64,000 nucleotides of DNA from CAWFGW01 sp963815495 (GCA_963815495.1 CAWFGW010000006.1:62001-126000); one strand, 5' to 3'. Positions 33,281 to 43,029 are shown, counted from the stretch's first letter. The notes: a model not told the origin generated them from the letters alone. Program-made: numbers and translations.

Positions 33281-35416
33281 ATGAGCCAAGAAAAAAAGTC
33301 GTCAAACGACTCTAAAAAAATTAAAGATTTAAGCCATAATATGACAGATGGTAAAGGTAAACCCTTGACTACTAATCAGGGAGTAAAAGTCAATGACACT
33401 AATAACTCTTTAAAGTCAGGTGAGCGAGGATCGACCTTATTGGAAGACTTTCAATTACGTGAGAAGATTACCAGTTTTGATCATGAAAGAATACCCGAAC
33501 GAATCGTTCATGCAAGGGGAAGTGGAGCACATGGCTATTTTGAATTATATGAAAGCATTCCTGAATTTTCAAAAGCAGGAATTTTTAATGACAAAGGAAA
33601 AAAAACACCCGTATTTGTGCGTTTTTCAACGGTAGCGGGCTCAAAAGGGTCTGCGGACTTAGCACGTGATGTACGAGGGTTTGCAGTAAAATTATATACC
33701 GATGAAGGAACCTGGGATTTAGTTGGTAACAATATGCCCATCTTTTTTATTCAAGATGCTATGAAATTTCCTGATTTGATTCATTCTGTGAAACCAGAAC
33801 CACATCGAGAAATTCCTCAAGCGGCATCGGCACATGATACTTTTTATGATTTTGTTTCATTAACAACAGAAACGTTACATAACCATATTTGGGTGATGAG
33901 TGACCGCGCGATTCCAAGAAGTTATCGAATGATGGAAGGTTTTGGGATTCATACCTATAGACTCATCAATAAAGAAGGAAAATCACATTTTGTACGTTTT
34001 CATTGGAAGCCAGTTTTAGGAGTTCATTCAGTCACCTGGGACGAAGCTGTAAAAATTAATGGTGCAGATCCTGACTTTCACCGTAGAGATTTATGGGAAG
34101 CAATTGATAAAGGTAATTTTCCTGAGTGGGAGCTAGGACTCCAAATTATTCCAGAAGAAGATGAGTTTAAATTTGACTTTGATTTATTAGATCCTACTAA
34201 ACTTATTCCTGAAGAAATGGTTCCTGTAAAGGTGATTGGTAAAATGACCTTAAACAAAAATCCAGAAAACTTCTTCGCAGAAACGGAACAAGTGGCATTT
34301 TTGCCTGGACACATTGTCCCAGGAATAGATTTTTCAAATGATCCGCTTTTACAAGGTAGATTATTTTCTTACCGTGACACACAACTTTCACGTTTAGGGG
34401 GACCAAATTTTGATCAAATTCCTATTAACCGACCAGTTGCTGATAAGCATAATAATCAACGGGATGGACACATGCAAACCGAGATACCAAAAGGACAAAC
34501 CGCTTACTTTCCTAATACCTTAGGTGGAGGTTGCCCGCATATGTCAAAAATAGCTGAAGGAGCTTTTCATTCCTATGAAGAAAGAATTGATGCTAAAAAA
34601 ATAAGAGGAAGAAGCGAAAGTTTTAATGATCATTTCTCACAACCTGCATTATTCTATCGCAGTTTAGAAGCGTGGGAGCAGAGCCATGTGGCAGAAGCTT
34701 ATACCTTTGAGTTAGGGAAATGTACCCATAAACATGTGAAGTCACGCATGCTTTGGATGATTAATCAAATTGACGAGACCTTAGCGCAAAAGGTAGCGGA
34801 TGGATTAGGAATGGAAATCCCAGCCACTATTGACCAACCTATTAATCAAGCTATAGGAGCCGATGAAGATGTGGAAAAACATCAGCCAGGACCTAAGAAA
34901 ATTTATTTAGACAAGTCCCCTGCACTAAGTCAAACCAAAAATAAGTTTGATACGATAGCAACGCGGAAAATAGCTGTATTAGCGGCTGACGGTTTTAGCA
35001 TGAAAAGCTTTAAAAAGTTTAAAGAAGCATTAGAAGCTAAAAAAGCAGAAGTATGTATTGTTGCACCTCATGGTGGTACAATACAATGTGATGAAAACAT
35101 GAAACATGAGGTAGACTTTTCAATAAACACTACTGAAAGTGTGCTTTTTGATGCAGTATACATAGTAGGAGGCACCAAGTCGGTTGAAGAATTAGCCAGT
35201 CATCCCAAGTTTCTTAAGTTCATTAATGAAGCCTATAAACACTGTAAGGCTTTAGCATTTGATAAAGATGCTGAAAAGCTAATTGAACTAACTTACGTTG
35301 AAAAAGAAAACGATAAAGCAGTAATTCTTGGTTCAAAGGTAGATCAGTTTATTGATGCGATTTCTAAACACAGAAATTGGGATCGAATGAAAAAAGCAGA
35401 AAAAGTACCTGCGTAA
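33281..35416 (+). CDS. katE: Large-subunit (HPII-type) catalase
   Basis: Breaks hydrogen peroxide into water and oxygen. 711 residues, the size of clade 2 catalases. Core (about 60-530) has ERIVHARGSGAHGYFE with the distal histidine, FVRFSTVAGSKGSADLARD, NNMPIFFIQDAMKFPD with the distal asparagine region, and RLFSYRDTQLSRLG with the proximal heme tyrosine. The C-terminal part (about 565-705, KIAVLAADGFSMKSFK, YIVGGTKSVEE) is the DJ-1/flavodoxin-like domain that marks large catalases. No signal peptide, so cytoplasmic. Followed by a hairpin terminator. Confidence 0.96.
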   Translation: MSQEKKSSNDSKKIKDLSHNMTDGKGKPLTTNQGVKVNDTNNSLKSGERGSTLLEDFQLREKITSFDHERIPERIVHARGSGAHGYFELYESIPEFSKAGIFNDKGKKTPVFVRFSTVAGSKGSADLARDVRGFAVKLYTDEGTWDLVGNNMPIFFIQDAMKFPDLIHSVKPEPHREIPQAASAHDTFYDFVSLTTETLHNHIWVMSDRAIPRSYRMMEGFGIHTYRLINKEGKSHFVRFHWKPVLGVHSVTWDEAVKINGADPDFHRRDLWEAIDKGNFPEWELGLQIIPEEDEFKFDFDLLDPTKLIPEEMVPVKVIGKMTLNKNPENFFAETEQVAFLPGHIVPGIDFSNDPLLQGRLFSYRDTQLSRLGGPNFDQIPINRPVADKHNNQRDGHMQTEIPKGQTAYFPNTLGGGCPHMSKIAEGAFHSYEERIDAKKIRGRSESFNDHFSQPALFYRSLEAWEQSHVAEAYTFELGKCTHKHVKSRMLWMINQIDETLAQKVADGLGMEIPATIDQPINQAIGADEDVEKHQPGPKKIYLDKSPALSQTKNKFDTIATRKIAVLAADGFSMKSFKKFKEALEAKKAEVCIVAPHGGTIQCDENMKHEVDFSINTTESVLFDAVYIVGGTKSVEELASHPKFLKFINEAYKHCKALAFDKDAEKLIELTYVEKENDKAVILGSKVDQFIDAISKHRNWDRMKKAEKVPA

Positions 35417-35440
35417 TTAATATCGTATTCTTAAAAAAGT

Positions 35441-35476
35441 AAAAGTCGCTTAAACTATTAGTTTTAGCGACTTTTT
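35441..35476 (+). terminator. Intrinsic terminator after the catalase gene
   Basis: Arms AAAAGTCGCTTAAAC and GTTTTAGCGACTTTT (one mismatch) around a 5-base loop, with T-rich 3' flank, 25 bases after the stop. The symmetric A/T flanks may also let it serve the convergent DUF1206 gene. Confidence 0.82.
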
Positions 35477-35527
35477 ATTTGTAATCAAATTATTTGATCG
35501 TTAATAACTTTAATGCTTAGATTTTCT

Positions 35528-36337
35528 TTAATCAATTTCAGGCACATAAGTGTAGTAGGCTTTAAATAACATAAAGATACCATAACTGCATAAACCGAAA
35601 GCAATTACTGCTAATACATATGGCCCAAAACTACTATTAATCAATTGAAAACTTTCACCCATACCATCTGCTTGTGAAGGATTATTATTTAAGACTGCTT
35701 TAATAAACATGTAAGCAATAATGAGAATTACAATACCCCGAGAAGTATAACCAAAAACACCCGTGAATTCCATCGCTTTTTGAGACTTTTCATCCAGTTT
35801 TGATTCTTTTATCCTTTTGGTAAATTTCCCCGTCCAGGAAAGGTAAAATTGAAAACATGCTCTGCCAATAATAATGCAGGCAAATACGAATAAAACAATT
35901 TGTCCCAGCGTTGAACCAAGCAGTTCTTGAATGATTGATTGTTTACTATTGCCATCCCCACCACTTGATTGAGAAGTCAGCGCCATTTTAATTGCTGTAA
36001 AGGCAATTGAGGCGTATAAGAGGCCGCTTCCAAAATAAGCAATTTTTTTACCCCAGTTTAACCAGAATGGTTTATCAGGTTTGTTGTACTTATATCCTAT
36101 GACAAATTTGTAAAATGTGTATCCCAATAATCCCACTCCCATTATACATAATAAAACCTTTCCAAATGGTTGTGAATATACAAACGATAAGGCATCGTTT
36201 TTTCCTGAATTACTTTGTGTACTCATTCCTAATGCTGCTGCTGCGGTAAGGCCGCCTGCTAATATATACACGGCACCTTTTGAACCTATTCCAAATTGCG
36301 CAAATTTTCTTAATGATTTTTTGACTGAATCTTCCAT
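35528..36337 (-). CDS. DUF1206 membrane protein
   Basis: A 269-residue integral membrane protein with six hydrophobic segments arranged as three repeated pairs, the DUF1206 pattern: FAQFGIGSKGAVYILAGGL at the start, KKIAYFGSGLLYASIAFTA in the middle and FTGVFGYTSRGIVILIIAY later each repeat the G-x-x-S/A-R/K-G motif. It converges with the catalase gene. Family function unknown; some relatives lie near stress genes, and here the neighbour is a catalase, which may be chance. Confidence 0.9.
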   Translation of the reverse strand: MEDSVKKSLRKFAQFGIGSKGAVYILAGGLTAAAALGMSTQSNSGKNDALSFVYSQPFGKVLLCIMGVGLLGYTFYKFVIGYKYNKPDKPFWLNWGKKIAYFGSGLLYASIAFTAIKMALTSQSSGGDGNSKQSIIQELLGSTLGQIVLFVFACIIIGRACFQFYLSWTGKFTKRIKESKLDEKSQKAMEFTGVFGYTSRGIVILIIAYMFIKAVLNNNPSQADGMGESFQLINSSFGPYVLAVIAFGLCSYGIFMLFKAYYTYVPEID

Positions 36338-36593
36338 TTATTTGTTGCTGTTAGCTTTAATTATTTAAACTGGTATTAATGCTTTTTTTATAAATAACCG
36401 TACCATGAAAAAACAGTACTAATACGGATAGAAATTAGGCTTTTTTAGAATAAACTAATTTATAATGTCTCCTTTTGGTGTCCGTATGTGGAATTAATTA
36501 CCCAGTCAATAACTGGTAAAAGCCTTTGGATAGCTTAATAGGTTAATAGCCATCTTGGATAGCATTTTGAGTAAAGGTTTTAAAAAATGACAA

Positions 36594-38129
36594 ATGAGAA
36601 TACTTGGAAATATTATAAAATCGGCAATTGAAATCACAGACAATGTGCTTCCTGAAAAATCGCCTTCTGATAATCAAAAAGAAGTATTAAAAATGCTTTT
36701 GAGTAAAGCTTCAAATACAGCGTTTGGTTTACATTATCAATTTGAGGCTATTTTAAATTCCGAAGATATTTCCAAAACATTTTCAGAGCGGATCCCTTTT
36801 TTCGATTATAATGCACTGCATCGTGATTGGTGGAGTCGACAACTCAATGATGAAAAAAATGTTACCTGGCCAGGTGATTCGGACTATTATGCGTTGAGTT
36901 CAGGTACTACAGGAAATAGTAGCAAACGAATTCCTATTACTGATGATATGCTTGATTGTATTAGAAAAGCAGGTATCAAACAAGTGTTGGCTTTGGCAAA
37001 TTTTGATCTGGAACCTGACTTTTTTGAAAAAGAAATAATGATGTTAGGCAGTTCAACTTCACTTGAAGAAAATAGAGGACACCTCGAGGGAGAGATTAGT
37101 GGAATCAGTGCATCACGGTTACCATTTTGGTTTAAAGGGTTTTACAAGCCAGGAGATGCAATTTCTTCAATATCTGATTGGGACGATAAAGTAGAAGAAA
37201 TAGCTAAAAACGCAAGAAATTGGGATATAGGAGCGATTTGTGGCATCCCATCGTGGAATGAATTAATGATCAAAAGAGTGATAGCCTATCATGGGGTAGA
37301 TACGATTCATGACATTTGGCCCAATCTAAAAATTTTTGCTTCTGGTGGGGTGGCTTTTCAACCATATAAAAAAAGTTTTGAAGCTTTAGTAGCCAAACCT
37401 CTAACCATTATTGATACATATTTTGCCTCTGAAGGATTTATTGCCTGTCAAACCAGACCAAATGAAAATATGTCAATGACTTTATTGACCGATAATGGTA
37501 TTTACTTCGAGTTTGTGCCTTTTTCAGAAAAGTATATTGATGAAAATGGTGCTATTAAGCCTGATGCACCTTCGCTAACCATTGATCAAGTAGAGCCAGC
37601 CATTGATTATGCCTTAATAATCTCCACCGTGTCAGGCACATGGAGGTACCTTATTGGGGATACCATTCAATTTACTGATGTCGACAAAGCGGAAATTGTG
37701 ATTTCTGGTAGGACGAAACATTTTCTGAACGTAGTCGGTTCTCAACTTTCTGTTTTAAAAATGAATACAGCAATTCAAAAGATAGAAGAGCACTATCAAC
37801 TTACTATTCCTGAGTTTACAGTGTCTGCTATCCGAACCAATTCGGGTTATATACACCATTGGTTTTTAGGTTGCGATTGTGAGTTTTCAGAAGTTAACTT
37901 GGATAATCTTTCTCAACAATTGGATGAGTATTTGAAAGGGTCCAATAAAAATTATGCAGTTGCACGTTCTAAAGCGCTTACAGGAGTCAAGGTTAACTTG
38001 GTACCACTCGATGTTTTTTTCAAATGGAATGAGCATGAAAAGAAAAAAGGAGGGCAAGTGAAAACCCCTCGTGTTTTAAAGGAAGAACAGTTTGAAAGCT
38101 TTGAAAAATTTGCTCTTCAAAACTGCTAG
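36594..38129 (+). CDS. GH3-family acyl-adenylating enzyme
   Basis: A 511-residue protein of the GH3 family, known in plants for joining amino acids to auxin and jasmonate, and found in many Bacteroidota. Motif 1, YYALSSGTTGNSSKRIP (ATP-binding loop), is at about 98-114. TIIDTYFASEGFIACQ and GTWRYLIGDTIQFTD mark the middle, and SGRTKHFLNVVGSQLS starts the C-terminal lid. It activates a carboxylate as an acyl-AMP; acceptor and substrate cannot be told from sequence. The gene is alone on its transcript, converging with the HExGH protein gene 4 bases after its stop. Confidence 0.9.
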   Translation: MRILGNIIKSAIEITDNVLPEKSPSDNQKEVLKMLLSKASNTAFGLHYQFEAILNSEDISKTFSERIPFFDYNALHRDWWSRQLNDEKNVTWPGDSDYYALSSGTTGNSSKRIPITDDMLDCIRKAGIKQVLALANFDLEPDFFEKEIMMLGSSTSLEENRGHLEGEISGISASRLPFWFKGFYKPGDAISSISDWDDKVEEIAKNARNWDIGAICGIPSWNELMIKRVIAYHGVDTIHDIWPNLKIFASGGVAFQPYKKSFEALVAKPLTIIDTYFASEGFIACQTRPNENMSMTLLTDNGIYFEFVPFSEKYIDENGAIKPDAPSLTIDQVEPAIDYALIISTVSGTWRYLIGDTIQFTDVDKAEIVISGRTKHFLNVVGSQLSVLKMNTAIQKIEEHYQLTIPEFTVSAIRTNSGYIHHWFLGCDCEFSEVNLDNLSQQLDEYLKGSNKNYAVARSKALTGVKVNLVPLDVFFKWNEHEKKKGGQVKTPRVLKEEQFESFEKFALQNC

Positions 38130-38133
38130 GTAG

Positions 38134-38805
38134 TTAATTAGCATCAACAGGGTTTTCTTCTTGAGCTATTTCATTAATTATTTCCATGACTTGCTCAGGA
38201 GTCATGTAATATTTTTTAATATGTTCTTTGTATGATTCAGGGATGTCTGCATTGTTCACTATAAACTGTTTTGTAGCATGTATATATTCTCCCAGTCCGT
38301 GTTCAATGGCATTAACATCAGCTCTTTTTTCAGCAGCAACTTTATATTTACGTGAGAAGACATACCCACAGCCAAAGAAAATCATCCCCATTCCGCTTCG
38401 ATTTTGGTAATCTAATAAATGTCCCAGCTCGTGTCCAATCCAACCAATAAGTACATCGTGTGGCAAATTTTCGACACGAATTTGTTCATTCAAAAGTTGT
38501 AATGCTGGGGTTATTTTTACTAGATAACCTCTTTTGCTTTTATTTTTAACAACCCCTCTAAAGCGAGGTTGCGCTTGCATAAATGATTTTGAGATATTTT
38601 TTGTAAACCGAAATTCAATAGGGGTATCCGCTAATTCCGGGTATTGTTTTAGCGCAAAGAGGGTAGCCTCTTTAACTTTTTCAGGTATAACCTTATTCTC
38701 TAAATTTATGGTATCGGAAGGAATCTCGTGTTGTGCACGTGTCATGAAGGAGCCAAGTAGTAATGTGAATGTGAGGTAATAGGTATGAAAGCTTAGTACA
38801 TGCAT
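38134..38805 (-). CDS. Exported protein with HExGH metalloprotease-like motif
   Basis: A 223-residue exported protein. The N-terminus is a signal peptide ending near TRAQ. A zinc-binding motif HELGHLLDY lies near residue 128 (H-E-x-x-H), and EKRADVNAIEHGLGEY follows about 30 residues later, giving a likely third zinc ligand E. The N-terminal domain carries IEFRFTKNISKSFMQA and KNKSKRGYLVKI, beta strands preceding the active-site helix. This matches the general gluzincin plan, but no peptidase family is recognised. It is convergent with the GH3 gene. Peptidase activity is inferred from the motif alone. Confidence 0.78.
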   Translation of the reverse strand: MHVLSFHTYYLTFTLLLGSFMTRAQHEIPSDTINLENKVIPEKVKEATLFALKQYPELADTPIEFRFTKNISKSFMQAQPRFRGVVKNKSKRGYLVKITPALQLLNEQIRVENLPHDVLIGWIGHELGHLLDYQNRSGMGMIFFGCGYVFSRKYKVAAEKRADVNAIEHGLGEYIHATKQFIVNNADIPESYKEHIKKYYMTPEQVMEIINEIAQEENPVDAN

Positions 38806-38929
38806 CTAAAAGGGGTTTGTTTACATAAATCAATAATAAATGATTATTGTTTCAACACAAGAAAGTCTTGATGATTGATTTTCTAATTAAACCAGTCTTG
38901 TTAGAGCAATTAAATAAAACTTTATTGAA

Positions 38930-39925
38930 TTATTTATTTTTCTCTTCTTCTTTCCTTTTCTTCTTAAAATACCTTCTTAATAAAAAATTATGTTGCATTG
39001 CCTCCATATTCTCATCCAACTTATAGGTTGCTGATTTAGTATTATCCATAGACGTTTTCAGATCATTTGCAAAACTCGTATCGGCTAATATTACGCCAAG
39101 GGCATTATCGTTATCGTTAATTTTCGTTGTCACACTTTTAAGATCTTCAGACATTTTTATTGCATTGGAGCTTACGTCTTTTGCATTTGTGCTCACTTCC
39201 TTCACATTATTTAATGCACCTTCAAAGGTTGTTACATACGCAGTGTCGGTGAAAAGTTTATTGACTAATCCATTCCCGTTGTTAAGTTTTTTTACCGTTG
39301 AACCCAATTGAGCCGTAACACGATCACTATTATCACTTGCTGCTTTTAACGAAGCAACAGTTGCACGTAAATCTTTAGCTATTGGGCCATCATTTATTAG
39401 CTCACCCAAAAAACCTTCGCCTTTATTTAACCGATTGGCAATTAGTTTAAAATCTTCTGTAATTGATTGTGTGTTTGTACCCACTTCTTTAGCTATGTTA
39501 AATAGTTCTTGGGTGTCAGTAGGGGAGAATGAATTAATCGTATCTCCATCTTCTATTATTTGTTGACTACTTCCGGGTCTAATGATCACAATTTTATTTC
39601 CAATTAAACCATCTGAACCAATAATGGCAGTGGCATCTTTTTTAATAAAGTTATGTTGGTTTTCTTTCAAAGATAAATAAACCATTACCTGACCTTCGGA
39701 GACTATTTCTACTTTTTTTACTGTACCAACTTTAACACCTGAGAGCCAAATGTTATCCCCATTTTTTAGTCCTTCAACATTTTTGAAGATGGCAGCAACC
39801 TGGTATGTTTTATTGAAATAATTGCTTTCGCTCCCCAAATAAAAAACGGTGCTTAGGAAGATAACTATACTACCTAAAACGAAGGCTCCTAACTTTATAT
39901 TTTTCTTGTTTTCTGTATTGCTCAT
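38930..39925 (-). CDS. mlaD: MCE-domain lipid-binding protein (MlaD-like)
   Basis: A 331-residue protein anchored by one N-terminal membrane helix (about 12-30), followed by an MCE domain (about 38-115, VEGLKNGDNIWLSGVKVGTV, in part) that forms a hexameric ring passing lipids between membranes. The long C-terminal part (about 140-310) is helical and coiled with repeats of NVKEVSTNAKDVSSNAIKM type. Ends with a lysine/glutamate-rich tail. It is the last of mlaE-mlaF-mlaD; MlaC and MlaB are not in the window. Direction of lipid transport cannot be told. Confidence 0.9.
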   Translation of the reverse strand: MSNTENKKNIKLGAFVLGSIVIFLSTVFYLGSESNYFNKTYQVAAIFKNVEGLKNGDNIWLSGVKVGTVKKVEIVSEGQVMVYLSLKENQHNFIKKDATAIIGSDGLIGNKIVIIRPGSSQQIIEDGDTINSFSPTDTQELFNIAKEVGTNTQSITEDFKLIANRLNKGEGFLGELINDGPIAKDLRATVASLKAASDNSDRVTAQLGSTVKKLNNGNGLVNKLFTDTAYVTTFEGALNNVKEVSTNAKDVSSNAIKMSEDLKSVTTKINDNDNALGVILADTSFANDLKTSMDNTKSATYKLDENMEAMQHNFLLRRYFKKKRKEEEKNK

Positions 39926-39940
39926 GGTCTATTCTATCTA

Positions 39941-40705
39941 TTAATAATTGAAAAAAGGAGTTAGTTCTTTATCCTTTGCTGCTTTTAAATCTTCAAATGT
40001 TCCTTCCAGTTTATTGATTCCTCCAAATAAAGCGATTACCCGATCAGCAGTTGCTCGTGCACTACTAATGTCATGGGTGATTATTATGGAGGCGGTATTA
40101 TATCGATCCCTAACTTCTACAATTAAATCGTTTATTTCTGCTGCTGTTACGGGATCCAGACCAGCGGTTGGTTCATCATACAGCATAATTTTTGGCTTCA
40201 ATATTAAGGTGCGAGCAATGCCTATTCTTTTTTTCATTCCACCCGATATTTCTGATGGTTTTTTATTGATTGCATGCTCTAAGCCTACTTCTTGTAAGGC
40301 TGATATTACTTTTTCATCCAACACTGATTGATTGAAAATTTTAAGGTTCCTTTTCAATGGAAATTCTAAATTCTCACGAATTGTCATGGAGTCGTACAGT
40401 GCACTTCCTTGAAAGGAAAAACCTACTTTTGCGCGGTATTCATCCATTTCTTTATGGGATAAATTGGGTACATCATAGCCTAAAACATGGATAGAACCTG
40501 TGTCAGGCTTTAGTAACCCAACCATGCATTTTATCAATACAGATTTTCCTGAACCTGACTTCCCGAGGATGACAAGGTTTTCTTTATCATATAAATCCAA
40601 CGTCACCCCATTTAACACATCTTGCTCCCCAAAACTTTTTGATACATCACGAAGTTGGGCTACTTTTTCCCGGGGGGTAGTATCATTTGTTCGTTGATCT
40701 ATCAT
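39941..40705 (-). CDS. mlaF: ABC transporter ATP-binding protein (MlaF-like)
   Basis: ATPase of the lipid transport system, 254 residues. Walker A GKSGSGKSVLIKCM at about 52-65, Q-loop VGFSFQGSALYDSMT, signature SGGMKKRIGIARTL, Walker B KIMLYDEPTAGLD, H-switch ITHDISS. These versions (SGGMKKR, FSFQ) are typical of MlaF rather than sugar or amino-acid importers. Its ATG overlaps the stop of mlaE by one base, and mlaD begins 15 bases after its stop. Energises the MlaE channel. Confidence 0.95.
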   Translation of the reverse strand: MIDQRTNDTTPREKVAQLRDVSKSFGEQDVLNGVTLDLYDKENLVILGKSGSGKSVLIKCMVGLLKPDTGSIHVLGYDVPNLSHKEMDEYRAKVGFSFQGSALYDSMTIRENLEFPLKRNLKIFNQSVLDEKVISALQEVGLEHAINKKPSEISGGMKKRIGIARTLILKPKIMLYDEPTAGLDPVTAAEINDLIVEVRDRYNTASIIITHDISSARATADRVIALFGGINKLEGTFEDLKAAKDKELTPFFNY

Positions 40706-41457
40706 TATCTGATGAGGTTTAAAACTTGTAACATGATTAAGTCAATGATAAAAATGCAAACCATTGAGACGACAACAGCCGTATTTGCTGCTTTGCCAAC
40801 ACCTGTTGTACCCTGACTAGCATAATAGCCACAATAAGTACCCACAATTCCAATAGCAAAGCCGAAAAAGGATGATTTAATTAAGGAAGAAAAGATATCC
40901 AAGTAACTAACCGAGTCAGCTACTTCGTTGATAAACAAAAAGAAGCTAGTACTATTGAATGAATTAACCATGATGAGAGAACCCGTTAGTGCCATCGCAT
41001 CGGCATAGATGACCAAAATTGGGAGCATAATGATGGTTGATAACACGCGAGTAACTACCAAGTAAGAAAATGGTCTCGTTCCAGATACTTCCATCGCATC
41101 AATTTGTTCGGAGACACGCATACTTGCAAGTTCAGCAGCGATGTTAGAGGCAAGTTTACCCGCACATATTAACCCGGTAATTAAAGGACCTAAGGAACGA
41201 ACAATTGCTTGTGATACTAAAGATGGAAGCCAAGATTCCGCTCCAAACGATGATAAAGAAGGTTGCGACTGTTTTGTGAAAACAATTCCAGCTAAAAATG
41301 AAGTAAATGTAATTAGTAAAAAAGACTTATAACCAATAATAAAAAATTGGTTTAAAATTTCACGCCCTTCAAGGGGAGGCCTAAAGGCTTCTTGGAAAAA
41401 TCTGCCTATAAATTTGGCAATGGATGCTATTTTAAGGATTAGTCTTTTTGTACGCAT
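40705..41457 (-). CDS. mlaE: MlaE-type ABC permease
   Basis: Inner-membrane permease, 250 residues, with about five to six segments. Blocks VRSLGPLITGLICAGKLASNI, in part, and ELASMRVSEQIDAMEVSGTRP are the MlaE/YrbE signature (EQIDAL loop that couples to the ATPase). First gene of the operon mlaE-mlaF-mlaD. A long upstream gap (about 365 bases) to the divergent BamA-like gene must contain its promoter. Confidence 0.95.
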   Translation of the reverse strand: MRTKRLILKIASIAKFIGRFFQEAFRPPLEGREILNQFFIIGYKSFLLITFTSFLAGIVFTKQSQPSLSSFGAESWLPSLVSQAIVRSLGPLITGLICAGKLASNIAAELASMRVSEQIDAMEVSGTRPFSYLVVTRVLSTIIMLPILVIYADAMALTGSLIMVNSFNSTSFFLFINEVADSVSYLDIFSSLIKSSFFGFAIGIVGTYCGYYASQGTTGVGKAANTAVVVSMVCIFIIDLIMLQVLNLIR

Positions 41458-41822
41458 GCTGTAGTTTTAATACTTACCTACTGAATTTCATGCCAGTAAC
41501 TAAGGTCGTTATAATCTTTGTTTAAATGGTTTAAGCAGTGTTTTTTTTAGGTAACAAAAAAGATAGTAGACTTATTTCTACATGTGTATTGTAGAGAAAA
41601 ATACGCTACATATGACTTTTTAAATTCAAAACACGTTCCTATACTAATTGCATTTTTCGCTTCTCAAGCTCTTTTAAAAATTCTGAATTATTCAAGGATT
41701 AGAAAAATATAAAATAGTATTCATTCAAATTTAGAAGCAATCATGCTGATATAAAAATGATGAGAGAAGCGCTTTGAAATTTGGGTTGTGAACTGATATT
41801 TTCACATCTTTGGTTTTCATGT
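41458..41822. other. Gene-free stretch between mlaE and the BamA-like gene
   Basis: 365 bases with no supported gene. A TTTG (41781) and CATCTTTG (41805-41812), 21 bases apart, resemble a promoter for the barrel gene but one base is off consensus and it would leave almost no leader. The rest shows nothing clear. Confidence 0.5.
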
Positions 41823-43006
41823 ATGAATAAACCTGACCTATTCTGAAATCATTCAAAAAAATAATAGTCCTCATATTTTTCTTTGTTCACGGATTAATTC
41901 TTTCAGCTCAGGATATCATCACAGATGTTACTGATTTTTTTGAATTTGAAATTGGAAAAGAGTCAAGTGATTCTAACTATTATCAGACAAAACTAGTCAT
42001 TGCCCCGGTAATTGCTTACGAACCAAATACCAGTTTGCAGTTTGGCGGGGGGTCTAAACTCTTGTTTAAGTTTAAAAATTCATCACCTGAAACGCGAACG
42101 TCTAACCTACCAACTTCGGTTACCTATACTCTAAAAAATCAGTTTATCGTAGCTTCTGAATATACTTTTTTTACAAATAATGAGGATTACCTTATTAAAG
42201 GCCGTTCGCACTTTCTCAAATACCCTATTAGCTACTACGGATTGGGAAATGAATCCGATGTAGATCAAAAATTAGAGATTGAACTATTCAATGTGCTGTT
42301 TGAACCCTTATTATTAAAACGAGTTTACAAAAAACTATTTATAGGAGGTGGGGTAAGGTTTAACAAAGTATGGGACGTGAAATTAGCGGAAGGAGAAAAA
42401 CCTACTAATCGCAGTAACGAGGTTATAAAATCTTTAAATACAATTTCTTCCGGGTTAGAATTTGCTAGCACTATAGATTCACGTGATAATGTGTTAAATG
42501 CCTTAACAGGAAATTTTATTGAATTTACCCACGGGGTCTATCATCATTCATTAGGAGGTACCAACAACTTTGGTATTTCTAAATTGGATGCACGTACCTA
42601 TTTCAAAATAAGAGAAAATAGTTTGGACGTATTGGCATTGCAATTTTTTACACGATTCTCATGGGGAGATGTACCTGTATATGAACTTTCAGCACTAGGA
42701 GGAAGAGATTTGTTACGTGGATTTCCTGAAAGTAGGTTTAATGACAAACATGCTATATTCTTCCAACCTGAATATAGATGGCAAGTTTGGGAGCGTTTAG
42801 GTTTTGTGTTCTTTACGGGCGTAGGTGAAGTGTTTTCAGAGTTTACTGGAGATTTTCGTTTTCAGCAGTTGAAATATTCTTTTGGTACTGGCGTTCGCCT
42901 TAAAATAGTGAAATCCGAAAACCTTAACATCAGGATGGACTATGGTTTTGGAATGGGCCCAACTATAGAACACAATATCTATCTTGGAATTGCAGAGGCT
43001 TTTTAA
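41823..43006 (+). CDS. BamA/TamA-family outer-membrane barrel protein
   Basis: An outer-membrane protein of about 390 residues with a surface-antigen (Bac_surface_Ag) barrel. A signal peptide (VLIFFFVHGLILSAQD) starts about 41855, and the barrel follows (GLEFASTIDSRDN, LDVLALQFFTRFSWGDVP, LSALGGRDLLRGFPESR with the RGF motif of the Omp85 L6 loop, FGTGVRLKIV). No POTRA domains are present. The frame has no proper start: ATG at 41823 (MNKPDLF) lies one base out of phase, and a single missing base near 41843 would join it; otherwise a CTG or ATT start is needed. It is divergent from the mla operon, suggesting a shared envelope role. Confidence 0.78.
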
Positions 43007-43029
43007 AGAGAAATCTTCTTAGTATTATT

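Noticed and set aside
39948..40331. A 127-codon open frame opposite mlaF
   Set aside because: Shadow of a conserved ATPase; the sense strand has all ABC motifs.
41781..41812. TTTG-N21-CATCTTTG as a promoter of the Omp85 gene
   Set aside because: One base off consensus and only 10 bases from the proposed ATG. Not strong enough to list as a site.
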